Positions 35,338 through 45,010 of a stretch of 51,645 nucleotides of DNA are shown here, piece after piece (the first letter of the stretch is position 1; each line of letters begins with the position of its first letter). The notes beneath the pieces are model-generated. The model saw nothing but the letters and a program-made list of their open reading frames with translations. It made no database searches and had not been told where the DNA came from. Source of the stretch: an uncultured Prevotellaceae bacterium (lineage in GTDB: Bacteria; Bacteroidota; Bacteroidia; Bacteroidales; Bacteroidaceae); assembly GCA_902774795.1 (NCBI GenBank), contig CACYKA010000014.1:1-51645 (forward strand), read 5' to 3'. Made by a program: the position numbers and the translations under genes.

Positions 35338-37334
35338 GCCATCCTAAATATGACATCAACAGTGACATGCACTATCTGAAGTTGCTGGCAAAGTCTTTTC
35401 CTAATGTAGCGGCAGCATCAACGGAGATTATCAATCTCTCTGCAATACTGAACCTGCCTAAGGGAACGGAACATTTCCTTGCCGACATTCATGGTGAGCA
35501 TGAGGCATTCTTGCACGTACTGAAGAATGCTTCGGGACGTATATCGAAGAAGGTGGACGAGATATTCGGTGAATATATGCCTGCGTATGCCAAGAAAGAA
35601 CTGTGTACGCTGATATACTACCCTGAGCAGAAATTGGAACTGGTGAAGAGCCAGTTGGAGGAGCATGACAGCAGGGCAGAATGGTATCGCATGACACTGA
35701 ACCAGCTGGTGATGGTGTTCAGGGAGATAAGCTCGAAATATACCCGTAGCAAGGTGCGCAAGACATTGCCGCAGGAGTATTCTTATATCCTGGAAGAACT
35801 GCTTCATGAGCGTGCCGACGAGAAGGACAAGGCTGGCTATGTCAGCGTCATCATCGAGGAGATAATATCTACCGACAGTGCCGATGATTTTATCATTGCT
35901 CTGTCTAATGTGATACAGCGTCTGGCAATAGCACAGTTGCACATTCTGGGTGATGTGTATGACCGTGGACCTGGTGCACACATCATCATGGACAAACTGT
36001 CAACTTACCATTCATGGGACATTCAGTGGGGTAATCACGATATCCTGTGGGCAGGAGCATGTGCAGGAAACGATGCGTGTATCTGTAATGTAATACGCCT
36101 GTCGCTGAGATATGCCAATCTTCTCACTTTGGATGACGGATACGGAATAAGTTTGATGCCGCTGGCGACATTCGCGATGGAGACATACGCTGACGATCCG
36201 TGTACGGCATTCGAACCAATCCTGAATCCAGAGAACAAGGATAAGTTCGACCGCAAGACTCTGCGCCTGATGGCAATGATGCATAAGGCTGTGTCGGTAT
36301 TGCAGTTCAAGGCTGAGGCAAAGATAATCAAGAGGAATCCGTCATGGAAGATGGACGACCGCTGCATGCTTGAGGCTATAGACTTCAATAAGGGTACCTG
36401 CAACATCGGAGGTAAGGAGTATAAGATGCTCGACATGAACTTCCCGACCATTAATCCTGATGACCCGTCAGCATTTACGGCAGAGGAGGAACTGCTGATG
36501 AAGAAACTGCATCACTCGTTCCGTGTATCGGAGAAACTGCAGAGACACATAAAGACAATCCTGTCTCACGGATGTATGTATGCCATATACAATAACAACC
36601 TGCTGTTCCACGCTTCCATACCGTTGAATGAAGACGGTTCTCTGAAGCAGGTGGAACTGAAGCCGGGAGAAAAATATTCCGGAATGGAACTGTTCAACGA
36701 GACTGGTCATTTGGTACGCCTGGCATTTGCCAATGATGCTCCTGCTGAGGAGAAGCAGTATGCCAAAGATTACTTCATGTACCTGTGGTGCGGTCCTGAC
36801 TCTTGCCTGTTCGATAAGGCAAAGATGGCTACCTTTGAGCGTTACTTCCTGGCTGAGAAAGAGACGCATGTTGAAGAGAAGGGGTGGTTCTTCAAACTTC
36901 GTGAACAGGAGAAGACTGCAGACACCATTCTCGATGCCTTTGGCGTTGAGGGACCTAACCGACATATCATCAACGGACATGTGCCTGTGCATGTGAAGAA
37001 GGGTGAGACTCCTATCAAGGCTAACGGAAAGTTAATGGTGATTGATGGAGGCTTTGCTGAGCCGTACCATAAGGAAACAGGTATCGCCGGATATACCCTT
37101 GTGTATCACTCCCGAGAATTCGAATTGGTGCAGCATGAGCCATTTACCAATGTAGAAGATGCCATCAGGGAAGGACGCGATATCAAATCGACAACACAGA
37201 TAGTGGCAACCGTTGGCAGACGTATGCTGGTGGCTGACACTGACAGGGGAAAGGAATTGATGAAGCAGATAGCAGACCTCAGGGAACTGCTCTATGCTTT
37301 CAGACATGGATTTATAAAGGAGGTTAAGAAATGA
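35334..37334 (+). CDS. fbp: Class III fructose-1,6-bisphosphatase
   Basis: A 666-residue FBPase of the class III (calcineurin-like) type, which makes fructose 6-phosphate for gluconeogenesis. The metal-binding series is present: DIHGEHEAF, GDVYDRGPG, GNHD (in IQWGNHDILWAGA) and later INGHVPVH. Length is normal for the class. Start ATGA overlaps the upstream gene; it overlaps the small membrane protein by four bases at the end. Confidence 0.95.
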   Translation: MSHPKYDINSDMHYLKLLAKSFPNVAAASTEIINLSAILNLPKGTEHFLADIHGEHEAFLHVLKNASGRISKKVDEIFGEYMPAYAKKELCTLIYYPEQKLELVKSQLEEHDSRAEWYRMTLNQLVMVFREISSKYTRSKVRKTLPQEYSYILEELLHERADEKDKAGYVSVIIEEIISTDSADDFIIALSNVIQRLAIAQLHILGDVYDRGPGAHIIMDKLSTYHSWDIQWGNHDILWAGACAGNDACICNVIRLSLRYANLLTLDDGYGISLMPLATFAMETYADDPCTAFEPILNPENKDKFDRKTLRLMAMMHKAVSVLQFKAEAKIIKRNPSWKMDDRCMLEAIDFNKGTCNIGGKEYKMLDMNFPTINPDDPSAFTAEEELLMKKLHHSFRVSEKLQRHIKTILSHGCMYAIYNNNLLFHASIPLNEDGSLKQVELKPGEKYSGMELFNETGHLVRLAFANDAPAEEKQYAKDYFMYLWCGPDSCLFDKAKMATFERYFLAEKETHVEEKGWFFKLREQEKTADTILDAFGVEGPNRHIINGHVPVHVKKGETPIKANGKLMVIDGGFAEPYHKETGIAGYTLVYHSREFELVQHEPFTNVEDAIREGRDIKSTTQIVATVGRRMLVADTDRGKELMKQIADLRELLYAFRHGFIKEVKK

Positions 37335-37606
37335 ACATGACATTATTCTATTGCCAGTATCTCATGACGATTGTGACCATTGTTGCAATACCGTTGCTGC
37401 TGTGGTATGTGAGGAAAGACAGATTCCAGGGAAAATACAGGGTGCTGTCACGAATCCGCTTCGCATTCTTTGTGCTGCTTGCAGTGGCTCATTTCGGATT
37501 GTATGCTATGACTGACGTAGTATCGTTCTTCTATCTTGGAGCCATAACATGCCTCTCAATGGCATTCTGCGACATAAAGGGCACCTTCGGTACAGTCTAT
37601 GAGTGA
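37331..37606 (+). CDS. Small inner-membrane protein
   Basis: A 91-residue protein with probably three membrane segments (about 8-26, 43-60 and 62-80) and a basic loop (RKDRFQGKYRVLSRIR) expected in the cytoplasm. It overlaps fbp by four bases and the GNAT gene by eight. No family recognised; the overlaps indicate translation coupled to its neighbours. Confidence 0.7.
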   Translation: MNMTLFYCQYLMTIVTIVAIPLLLWYVRKDRFQGKYRVLSRIRFAFFVLLAVAHFGLYAMTDVVSFFYLGAITCLSMAFCDIKGTFGTVYE

Positions 37607-37955
37607 GGTGATTATAGACCGGCAGGAGTGTTTCCCGATATGTAACCCTGAGGGTAGGGAAGTGGGAGTGGTGGAACTGTTCAATTACTCCCCTCTCAAC
37701 GACAGGGCTGAATTGGGATTAGAGATAGAACCTGAATGGCGGGGCAAGGGCTTGGGTACCAAGGCTGTCATAAAGATGATGAAATATGCCAGGGAAGAAT
37801 TACTGCTGCACACTCTTTACGTCACAATAGAGGAGGATAATGTTGCCTCACTGAAAATATTTCGGAAGTTAGGGTTTGAGGAGACGACACTTAGGAACTG
37901 GTACAGAGAAGGAGAGAAATATAAGAATGGAAAATTATTACAATATACGCTATGA
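37599..37955 (+). CDS. GNAT family N-acetyltransferase
   Basis: A 118-residue GNAT protein. The acetyl-CoA loop is RGKGLGT (motif A, R/Q-x-x-G-x-G) with an upstream beta strand (AELGLEIEPEWRG), and NVASLKIFRKLGFEE is the usual motif B. It is short, with the first strands reduced, but complete for a minimal GNAT. It overlaps glnS by four bases. The substrate cannot be read from sequence. Confidence 0.85.
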   Translation: MSEVIIDRQECFPICNPEGREVGVVELFNYSPLNDRAELGLEIEPEWRGKGLGTKAVIKMMKYAREELLLHTLYVTIEEDNVASLKIFRKLGFEETTLRNWYREGEKYKNGKLLQYTL

Positions 37956-39745
37956 CAGAGAATAACATACAGGAAGAGAAGAGAAGTCTGAACTTTATTG
38001 AGCAGATAGTTGAGGCCGACTTGGCTGAGGGTAAGAATGGTGGCAGGTTACAGACACGTTTCCCACCAGAGCCTAATGGTTACTTGCATATAGGTCATGC
38101 CAAGGCCATAGCACTGGACTTCGGTATAGCAAAGAAATATGGTGGTGTATGTAACCTCCGTATGGATGATACCAATCCTCAGAAGGAGGATATGGAATAT
38201 GTAAGGGCCATAGAGCACGACATAGAATGGCTGGGTTTCAAATGGGGCAAGGTGCTGTATGCTTCTGATTATTTTCAGGAACTGTGGGACTTGGCTGTAG
38301 AGCTGATTAAACGTGGCAAGGCATACGTTGATGAACAGAGTGCTGAGGAGATAGCAGCCCAGAAGGGTACTCCCACAACACCTGGCATAGAGTCTCCTTA
38401 TCGCAACCGTCCCGTAGAGGAGTCACTGAAACTCTTCGAGGAGATGAACAGCGGTAATGTGGAGCCAGGAAAAATGGTGCTGAGGGCGAAGATTGATATG
38501 ACATCTGACAATATGCATTTCCGCGACCCGATAATGTATCGCGTACTGAATATGCCGCATTGGCGTACGGGAAACAAGTGGAATGCATACCCTATGTATG
38601 ACTACACTCACGGACAGTGTGACTACTGGGAGGGCGTTACACATTCATTGTGTACCCTGGAATTTGTCAGCCACCGCCCGTTGTATGACCTGTTCGTTGA
38701 TTGGGCTAAGGAGGTTGACCATGACTTGGGTAAGCACCCTGAGTTGAATCCTGCTGACAACTGGGATATAAACGACTATCGTTCTAGACAGACAGAATTC
38801 AATAAGCTGAACCTTACTCATATCCTGCTTTCAAAGCGTAACCTCCTGATTCTTGTGAACGAGCACGTTGTTGATGGCTGGGACGACCCTCGCATGCCTA
38901 CAATAAGTGCTTTCCGCAGAAAAGGCTATTCTCCTGAGAGCATCCTGGCTTTCATTGATAAGATAGGTTATACTAAGTTTGATGCCCTGAACCAGATGTC
39001 ACTCTTCGAGAGTGCCGTAAGGGAAGACCTCAACAAGAGGGCTATGAGGGTTAGCGCAGTGCTGGACCCAGTGAAACTGGTGATAACAAACTTCCCGGAG
39101 GGTAAGACGGAGGTGTATAATGCCGTAAACAATCCTGAGAATGAGGCTGACGGCACACACGAGATAGAATTCTCAAGGGAATTGTGGATAGAGCGCGACG
39201 ACTTTATGGAGGATGCTCCGAAGAAATTTTTCCGCCTCGGACCGGGTAAGGAGGTGCGTCTGAAGAACTCATATATAATAAGGTGTCCGGAAACTGACTG
39301 CTGTAAGAAGGATGCTGACGGCAATATTGTTGAGGTGTATGCTGAGCTGATACCTGAGACAAAGACGGGCGAGGCTAACAGCAACATGAAGATAAAGGGT
39401 AAGACCATACACTGGGTAAGTTGCAACCACTGCTTGGAGGCTGAGGTGAGAAACTATGACCGTCTGTGGATGGTAGAGAATCCTCGTGATGAAGTGGCTG
39501 CATATTCCAAGGAACAGGGCAAGGACCGTATCGATATCGACGATATGCGCAAATTCCTCAATCCTGACAGTCTGGAGATTAAAAAGGCGTATGTGGAGAA
39601 ATGGTGCTCTACTAGAAAGCCTCTCGACTATCTGCAGTTCCAGCGCATCGGATACTATACATTGGATTATACATCAACTCCGGACCACCTGGTGTTCAAC
39701 AAAACAGTGGGTCTGAAGGATACATGGAAACCTGCTAATGCTTAG
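37952..39745 (+). CDS. glnS: Glutaminyl-tRNA synthetase
   Basis: A 597-residue class I synthetase. HIGH motif at residues 45-48 (GYLHIGHAKA), the KMSKS-equivalent reads LLSKRNL, and RFPPEPNGYLHIGHAKAI is diagnostic for GlnRS. QCDYWEGVTHSLCTLEF is the usual specificity region. A Cys-rich insert near the C-terminal half (about 449-494: CPETDCC ... SCNHC) looks like a small zinc-binding element. It overlaps the TPR gene by eight bases at the end. Having GlnRS means no need for the GatCAB route for Gln in this organism, at least for this tRNA. Confidence 0.96.
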   Translation: MTENNIQEEKRSLNFIEQIVEADLAEGKNGGRLQTRFPPEPNGYLHIGHAKAIALDFGIAKKYGGVCNLRMDDTNPQKEDMEYVRAIEHDIEWLGFKWGKVLYASDYFQELWDLAVELIKRGKAYVDEQSAEEIAAQKGTPTTPGIESPYRNRPVEESLKLFEEMNSGNVEPGKMVLRAKIDMTSDNMHFRDPIMYRVLNMPHWRTGNKWNAYPMYDYTHGQCDYWEGVTHSLCTLEFVSHRPLYDLFVDWAKEVDHDLGKHPELNPADNWDINDYRSRQTEFNKLNLTHILLSKRNLLILVNEHVVDGWDDPRMPTISAFRRKGYSPESILAFIDKIGYTKFDALNQMSLFESAVREDLNKRAMRVSAVLDPVKLVITNFPEGKTEVYNAVNNPENEADGTHEIEFSRELWIERDDFMEDAPKKFFRLGPGKEVRLKNSYIIRCPETDCCKKDADGNIVEVYAELIPETKTGEANSNMKIKGKTIHWVSCNHCLEAEVRNYDRLWMVENPRDEVAAYSKEQGKDRIDIDDMRKFLNPDSLEIKKAYVEKWCSTRKPLDYLQFQRIGYYTLDYTSTPDHLVFNKTVGLKDTWKPANA

Positions 39746-40823
39746 TGATTTTCAGAAATATACTGCTTCGCCTGAGTTTCAGGAGCTTCTTCAGCGATAT
39801 GAGAAATCGCGTGAAGAGGATACTGAATGCTATATCGATCTCAACGATATAATAGACATTGCAGAATATTATCATTCCATAGAGGCCTTTGATGAGGCTG
39901 AGGCTGCGGCAGACTATTGTCACAGAATGTATCCTGACAATGACAGCCCCTTGCTTTTCAAAGCCCGTATGGCGCTGATAGACTATGGCGACTACGAGAA
40001 GGCAGAGAAGATTTACTCTGCCTTGCCGCAGAAAGACGATAGCGTAGAGGAGGCGTATGTGTATGCAGAGATTCTCGTATGCCGTAATAAAGTCGAGGAG
40101 GCTGAGGCTTTCCTTGACAGGAAATACGAGGACCTGAAACGTCAGTATGAGGAGTCAGTTGATACCTCAGGACGTGTTGACAGCTATGATGATGAGTTTG
40201 AGGAGGAAATGGAGGATTTCCGTGATGCTCTTGAACATTTCCCTCTCGATATTGCCATGATGTACAGCGACCACGGACTGCCTGACTGTGCGGAGAAGTG
40301 GCTCAAGCTGACTAATGGGGTCATAGAGGATATGGAATTTGAATATTGGGAAACATGGGGGCGCACATATCACATGCAGGAACGCTTCAAGGAAGCTATC
40401 GTGGCATGGAATAAGGCGCTCGATGTTGATTCTTATTCTTTCTCTGCGTGGATACATCTGTGTGACGCACAGTATCAGGAAAATCTCATAGACGATGCCA
40501 TACAGAGTGCCGAATTTGCACAGGCGATATCTGTTGACGACCCACAACCGAATATGTTCCTCGGAGCTCTCCATCTGGAGAAGAACAACACGGCAAAGGG
40601 TGTGGAGGAGTTCCTTAAGACAATTGAGAAGTCTGGATACGACCTTGCCGTTATGATACGTGTGGGTCTGGCATTCTACGAATTGGGCTATAAGGATGCG
40701 GCACTCAATATGATGGAGATGATAAAGAAGCCTTTCGAGGAAGCAGACTTGATGTCTGAGTGTCCTCCGATCGTACAGGAAATAATAGATAAGTGTATCT
40801 CTGACGAAAAAAATAATCAGTAA
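39738..40823 (+). CDS. TPR-repeat protein
   Basis: A 361-residue, acidic, helical protein with several tetratricopeptide-like repeats (for example around 45-110 and 190-320, with AEAAADYCHRMYPD and AWIHLCDAQYQENLIDDAIQSAEFA). No signal peptide, so cytoplasmic. It overlaps glnS by eight bases and is the last gene of the long lysA-glnS run. TPR proteins bind other proteins; partner unknown. Confidence 0.85.
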   Translation: MLSDFQKYTASPEFQELLQRYEKSREEDTECYIDLNDIIDIAEYYHSIEAFDEAEAAADYCHRMYPDNDSPLLFKARMALIDYGDYEKAEKIYSALPQKDDSVEEAYVYAEILVCRNKVEEAEAFLDRKYEDLKRQYEESVDTSGRVDSYDDEFEEEMEDFRDALEHFPLDIAMMYSDHGLPDCAEKWLKLTNGVIEDMEFEYWETWGRTYHMQERFKEAIVAWNKALDVDSYSFSAWIHLCDAQYQENLIDDAIQSAEFAQAISVDDPQPNMFLGALHLEKNNTAKGVEEFLKTIEKSGYDLAVMIRVGLAFYELGYKDAALNMMEMIKKPFEEADLMSECPPIVQEIIDKCISDEKNNQ

Positions 40824-40825
40824 TT

Positions 40826-40874
40826 ATTCTTCACTCTTGACTCTTCACTCTTAACTCTTCACTCTTCACTTTAA
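40826..40874 (+). repeat. Heptamer array before dedA
   Basis: Seven units in register: ATTCTTC, ACTCTTG, ACTCTTC, ACTCTTA, ACTCTTC twice, ACTTTAA. It fills the gap between the TPR stop and the DedA ATG. Confidence 0.96.
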
Positions 40875-40876
40875 TT

Positions 40877-41491
40877 ATGTTTACAAGCTTACTTTCAAAT
40901 CTTAACTACTATACTGTGTTCCTCCTGATGCTTATGGAGAGCACTGTGCTGCCTGTTCCTTCCGAACTGGTTGTGGCTCCTGCTGCCTTCAATGCGGCAG
41001 AAGGCGATTATAATCTGTGGTTGATAATTCTTGTTGCCACATTTGGAGCTGACTGCGGCGCTACGATAAACTATCTTGCGGGCTACTATCTCGGACGCCC
41101 CATAATATATGCTTTCGCAAACAGCAAATGGGGAAAGATGTGCCTGCTGAACCAGAAGAAGGTGGAACAGGCTGAGAAGTATTTCGACAATCATGGCGCT
41201 GTGGCTACCATCACAGGACGTCTCGTGCCGGGAATAAGACATCTTATTTCTATTCCTGCCGGCCTGGCAAAGATGAACTACCTGCGATTTCTGCTTTTTA
41301 CCACCATCGGTGCAGGAGTGTGGAACATCATTCTTGCGGGTATGGGATGGTACATGCATTCTTTTGTTTCAAGAAGTGAATTGAACGAAAAAATAGAGGA
41401 ATACGCGGAATATATCAAGTTCATAATAGTGGGTTTGGTTGTGCTTTGTGTGATTTATGGGCTAATAAAATATGTGCACAACAAAAAATAA
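40877..41491 (+). CDS. DedA family membrane protein
   Basis: A 204-residue DedA protein. Typical motifs: E-x-T-V-L-P-V-P-S-E (residues about 20-30), GADCGATINYLAGYYLGRP and GRLVPGIRHLISIPAGLAKMNY. Several membrane segments with re-entrant loops fit the family, whose members recycle the undecaprenyl-phosphate carrier or flip lipids. Same strand as the preceding TPR gene, but separated by a heptamer array. Confidence 0.92.
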   Translation: MFTSLLSNLNYYTVFLLMLMESTVLPVPSELVVAPAAFNAAEGDYNLWLIILVATFGADCGATINYLAGYYLGRPIIYAFANSKWGKMCLLNQKKVEQAEKYFDNHGAVATITGRLVPGIRHLISIPAGLAKMNYLRFLLFTTIGAGVWNIILAGMGWYMHSFVSRSELNEKIEEYAEYIKFIIVGLVVLCVIYGLIKYVHNKK

Positions 41492-41592
41492 CAAAAAATT
41501 ACACAAAATACACAGAAATGGGCCATTTTTTGTGGTAATTTGGTACAAAATTCACAAATTTTGACCGAAATCAAAAAAAATAGTTGAAAAAA

Positions 41593-41624
41593 TTTGCACA
41601 ATTGATGAAAATCCTATACATTTG
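41593..41624 (+). promoter_or_regulatory. Promoter of the hemolysin III gene
   Basis: TTTG at 41593-41596 and TACATTTG at 41617-41624, 20 bases between. Predicted start near 41631, so the leader is about 110 bases long. Confidence 0.75.
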
Positions 41625-41683
41625 CAAACGTTATCCTGAATACAATCTTTTTACCTTAAAAGGCTAATACCTATTGAGATTGG

Positions 41684-41722
41684 AACGTCCTTGCTGCGAA
41701 GTCAGGGCGTTTCGCCATTTTT
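41684..41722 (+). promoter_or_regulatory. Alternative hairpins in the hemolysin III leader
   Basis: AACGTCCT (41684-41691) pairs with AGGGCGTT (41704-41711). The same GGCG (41706-41709) can instead pair with CGCC (41713-41716), which is followed by ATTTTTA. The two stems exclude each other, as in an attenuator or riboswitch, but no known riboswitch core is recognised. Confidence 0.4.
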
Positions 41723-41743
41723 ATACGTTTAAAAACAGGTAAA

Positions 41744-42355
41744 ATGTCAGAGAAATTAAATACTATAACACATCTCATTGGTGTTGTCTTTGCACTGTCT
41801 TCAATATGGATGGTGTGGCCTGCTGTGTATCGTGGCTGGGAATATGCCTTCGGAGTGCTGTTCTTCATTGTGGGTATGTTCCTGATGTTCTTGGCAAGCA
41901 CGGCTTACCACTGGGTTCCGAAGAATAAGATGACTGCCAAGAAGGTGTTACAGCGCCTTGACCATATCTCCATTTATGTTATGATAGCTTGCAGCTACAC
42001 ACCTATCTGTGTGTCTGTGATAGGTGGATGGCTGGGTTGGACTGTGTTCGGTCTCCAGTGGGCTGTCGTGATTGGAGGTATATTCTATAAGGTATTTGCT
42101 ATGGGGCGCTTCCCACGACTGTCGCTGGCCTTGTATCTTATAATGGGATGGAGTGTGCTGCTCATCATAAAGCCGGTTATAATTTCTCTCTCAACAGCGG
42201 CTATGATGTGTATTGTTGCTGAGGGTGTGCTTTACACAATTGGTACGTACTTCTTCGCTCATGATGACAAAAAGTATTATCATGGCGTGTGGCACATCTT
42301 TGTGCTGTTAGGGGCTATTGCCCATTGGACGGCGGTATTGCTGATAATATTATAG
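41744..42355 (+). CDS. Hemolysin III / PAQR family membrane protein
   Basis: A 203-residue protein of the hemolysin III (YqfA/TrhA, PAQR-like) family. Seven membrane segments are expected. Family motifs: ...NTITHLIGVVFALSS (His in helix 1), AYHW, LDHISIY and the C-terminal HGVWHIFVLLGAIAHW with metal-ligand His residues. The family includes lipid hydrolases; hemolysis is not the general role. Its 3' end overlaps the convergent TPR gene by 41 bases. Confidence 0.9.
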   Translation: MSEKLNTITHLIGVVFALSSIWMVWPAVYRGWEYAFGVLFFIVGMFLMFLASTAYHWVPKNKMTAKKVLQRLDHISIYVMIACSYTPICVSVIGGWLGWTVFGLQWAVVIGGIFYKVFAMGRFPRLSLALYLIMGWSVLLIIKPVIISLSTAAMMCIVAEGVLYTIGTYFFAHDDKKYYHGVWHIFVLLGAIAHWTAVLLIIL

Positions 42356-44225
42356 CTGCCTCAGCTTCTCCGATGCCGTATTTCCGCAATAGCTGTGCAT
42401 CAGCATCCATATTCTCTTTTATCTGACGGGCAGAATAGCCTCTGAGAGCCTCTATTGCCTCCTGTGGCTTATTGTTGAACAGCAGGGCATAAGCCTTTGC
42501 TATAACGTCGTGGCAGTACTGTTCTGCCTCTGCTGCCTTGCCGGCATAGAGCAGGGCCCAGCCTAATGTGTCCTGAATGGAGACATTGTCGGGATTCTCA
42601 AAGTCCAGCTTATACAGTCCGTTGAGCACTTCCTCTGGCTTGCCTGCCTTGGTCATGGCCTTGGCATAGTTAAGTCTGTTGTTGAGGTTGTCTGGGTTGA
42701 GTGTTATGAGGGCATCAAAATATGATGCAGACTTCTCATAGTCACCCACAGCATAGTAGGCTCTTGCCATGCCCCGCATAATGGATATGCTGTTGGGACG
42801 GGCCTTAAGGCACTTGGCATAGTATTCCAGGGCGGTGTTATATTCCCCCTTCTTCAACTTCCAGTTGGCATAGTAGGAATACAACGTTGTGTAATCTGTG
42901 TCCTGTGTGTCGCTGTGTGTTGTTGTGTTAATAAAACCTTCCAGTATATCATCAAGATGGGTGAAGGGATTACGTGGCTTGATACCTATATTGCTTAGAC
43001 GGAAGAATCGGTACAGATCCTGCAGGTACTGCAGTCGTATGAATGCAGGGTCGTCCATGTCTGCATCTTCTCCTCGCATCCCTATTGGACCTAAGTCACC
43101 GCCTTCCATCAGTGTACGCACACTTTCTGGCAACTGTTGCAGCACAGATGACATGGCAATGATGAAGGAATATTTGTCTGACTCACAGAACGGACCGCGT
43201 TTCATCACCGTTTCTATGAAGGAACTGTTTCCTATGGAACTCATGACGTATTGTATGTCCGGATGCTCTGGGTAGTAGGGCATAAACCAGTTGATGAGCT
43301 TGTTGAAGAACGGGAAGCGTTTCATCTGAGAGAAGCCTTCAAAGAAGATGTCCGAACCTTTCTTCTGCATTTTGAGCATCTTGTTGACACTCTCCTCCAT
43401 AGCCTCGATGCTTTCTTCTTCTCGCTTGTCAGCCTCTGGGTCGTATTCTCCGCTGGTGTTTTCTCCGTCTTCATCGACCTTCCATTTGCCGTTAACCATC
43501 TTGAGGGGTTGGTTCTTGATGATGTTGGGCATGATGTTCTGTCTTATCTCGTTACTGTCTTGGTCTGCATTCGCACAGGCTGCTATCTGCATGTGGGTCT
43601 CTATGGATACTTCTTCTCCCAGCAACACCAAAGCCACCAGGGCACGTTGCCGCACCAATTGTGAAGTGCTGTGTTGGTAAATCCTCTTGATGCAGTCTGC
43701 CTTTGGGGCATTATAATATTCCAAAACATTTAGTGTGATGGCAGTGACGAGGGTAGCTGCGTCTATGGGGTTAACCTCTTTGTCTGACAGGAATGTGCTC
43801 CATAGCAGTGATTCTGTGTCATTCCAGTGTAGTGAGGCATATAGCGCCATGAAAATATTCGTTAGTCGTATATGATGCTCCTGGGCATCAGTGGGCTCAA
43901 TAAGTATTGTCTGCAGCATCTCCGCAGAAAAGTCCGGATGGGTGAAGATTTTTTTGTACTGTACTACCTCCGGACGATCCCACATATTCTTACGTACTTC
44001 CAGGTCATAGTCTATGTCGTGGAGTTTCTGCTGCATGGCAGAATACAGTTCCCCACGATGTTCGTCCTGCATGCCTTGGAGCATGAAGTCCGACATATAC
44101 TTAAAATCTGTGGCTATGGCTTCTATCCTGTCAATGAAATTCTCATTGGGATATTTCAGGGCACGGTCTTTCAACTGTGCAATGGCATCCGTAATCATGC
44201 CATTATTTATCAGTTCAGTTACCAT
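42315..44225 (-). CDS. Large TPR-repeat protein
   Basis: A 636-residue cytoplasmic helical protein with TPR repeats in the C-terminal half (about residues 440-600, for example YTTLYSYYANWKLKKGEYNTALEYYAKCLKARPNS and the AGK-AEAEQY unit). The N-terminal half is helical without a recognised domain. Its start overlaps the upstream lipoprotein gene by seven bases. Its end overlaps the hemolysin III gene on the other strand by 41 bases. Confidence 0.8.
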   Translation of the reverse strand: MVTELINNGMITDAIAQLKDRALKYPNENFIDRIEAIATDFKYMSDFMLQGMQDEHRGELYSAMQQKLHDIDYDLEVRKNMWDRPEVVQYKKIFTHPDFSAEMLQTILIEPTDAQEHHIRLTNIFMALYASLHWNDTESLLWSTFLSDKEVNPIDAATLVTAITLNVLEYYNAPKADCIKRIYQHSTSQLVRQRALVALVLLGEEVSIETHMQIAACANADQDSNEIRQNIMPNIIKNQPLKMVNGKWKVDEDGENTSGEYDPEADKREEESIEAMEESVNKMLKMQKKGSDIFFEGFSQMKRFPFFNKLINWFMPYYPEHPDIQYVMSSIGNSSFIETVMKRGPFCESDKYSFIIAMSSVLQQLPESVRTLMEGGDLGPIGMRGEDADMDDPAFIRLQYLQDLYRFFRLSNIGIKPRNPFTHLDDILEGFINTTTHSDTQDTDYTTLYSYYANWKLKKGEYNTALEYYAKCLKARPNSISIMRGMARAYYAVGDYEKSASYFDALITLNPDNLNNRLNYAKAMTKAGKPEEVLNGLYKLDFENPDNVSIQDTLGWALLYAGKAAEAEQYCHDVIAKAYALLFNNKPQEAIEALRGYSARQIKENMDADAQLLRKYGIGEAEAAIILSAIPPSNGQ

Positions 44226-45004
44226 GTCAGGAATCTCCTTATATAACTATCTGCTCCGTATTGCTTTATGGAGTCGTTGGCTGCTTTCACTGCCTGATTG
44301 AAAAGTGCCTTCTGCTTTTGACGGTCAGGATGCTCCATGACACCCTTGCGGAATACTACACCTCTGTCTGCCACCTTCGTGGTATCTTTGTAGTACTTCG
44401 TTATTGACAGTTCCTTGGCTCCCAGTTGCCTTGCCTTAGTGGCGTAGGGTTCTGGCAGCAGGGCAGCATCGACATTTCCGTTCCTCAGCATGTCATATCT
44501 CACGTTCAGATCTTCCACCTGCACTATGAAAACATGCTCTTTGCGCTTCAGCAGTGAGTCTATGGCAGCAGCGGCAATGTCCTTTGATATGCCAAATCTG
44601 TCAGCGGCTATAATCTTGTCAGGCAGCTGACTGATACGACTGAGGCGGGCTTTTTTGGCCGTGAGCATAGCGAAGGTCATGAAGGTGTCTGCACCTTCTA
44701 CGCTTTTGTTCTTTAAGGCCTTGCGACATTCTGACAATGAGGTGTATTTCCTCAGACGCACATCAACATTCAGTGTGTCAAAGAGTCTCAGTTCCTTTGC
44801 TACTACTATTGGCAGACATTCCGTAGTGGGCAGAACGGCAATCTTCAATGCCGCAGAGTCAGCTTTGCGCTCTGCCTCCTTCTGCTCCCTGGTAATCCGT
44901 GCCTGTGTCTCAGCATCCTGACACGAAGTCAGCATAAAAGACGCCATAGCCAAAAGCCAAAAGCCAAAAGTCTTAAAAAAATATGTATTCCGGGGTGATC
45001 TCAT
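44219..45004 (-). CDS. Solute-binding lipoprotein (NMT1/THI5-like)
   Basis: A 261-residue lipoprotein (lipobox LTSC, Cys28). The mature part, AALKIAVLPTTECLPIVVAKELRLFDTLNVDVRLRKYTSLSECRKAL and later GNVDAALLPEPYATKARQLGAKEL, is typical of periplasmic binding proteins of the NMT1/ABC nitrate-taurine type. No permease or ATPase lies next to it, so the transporter may be elsewhere or lost. A later Met (residue 20) could also start the signal peptide, because the first codons lie in a heptamer array (44945-44972). It shares an overlap with the TPR gene. Confidence 0.75.
   Translation of the reverse strand: MRSPRNTYFFKTFGFWLLAMASFMLTSCQDAETQARITREQKEAERKADSAALKIAVLPTTECLPIVVAKELRLFDTLNVDVRLRKYTSLSECRKALKNKSVEGADTFMTFAMLTAKKARLSRISQLPDKIIAADRFGISKDIAAAAIDSLLKRKEHVFIVQVEDLNVRYDMLRNGNVDAALLPEPYATKARQLGAKELSITKYYKDTTKVADRGVVFRKGVMEHPDRQKQKALFNQAVKAANDSIKQYGADSYIRRFLTW
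44945..44972. repeat. Heptamer array in a lipoprotein signal peptide
   Basis: Four units in register: CATAGCC, AAAAGCC twice, AAAAGTC. On the minus strand it encodes part of the hydrophobic signal peptide of the solute-binding lipoprotein. Confidence 0.85.
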
Positions 45005-45010
45005 GAAAAT

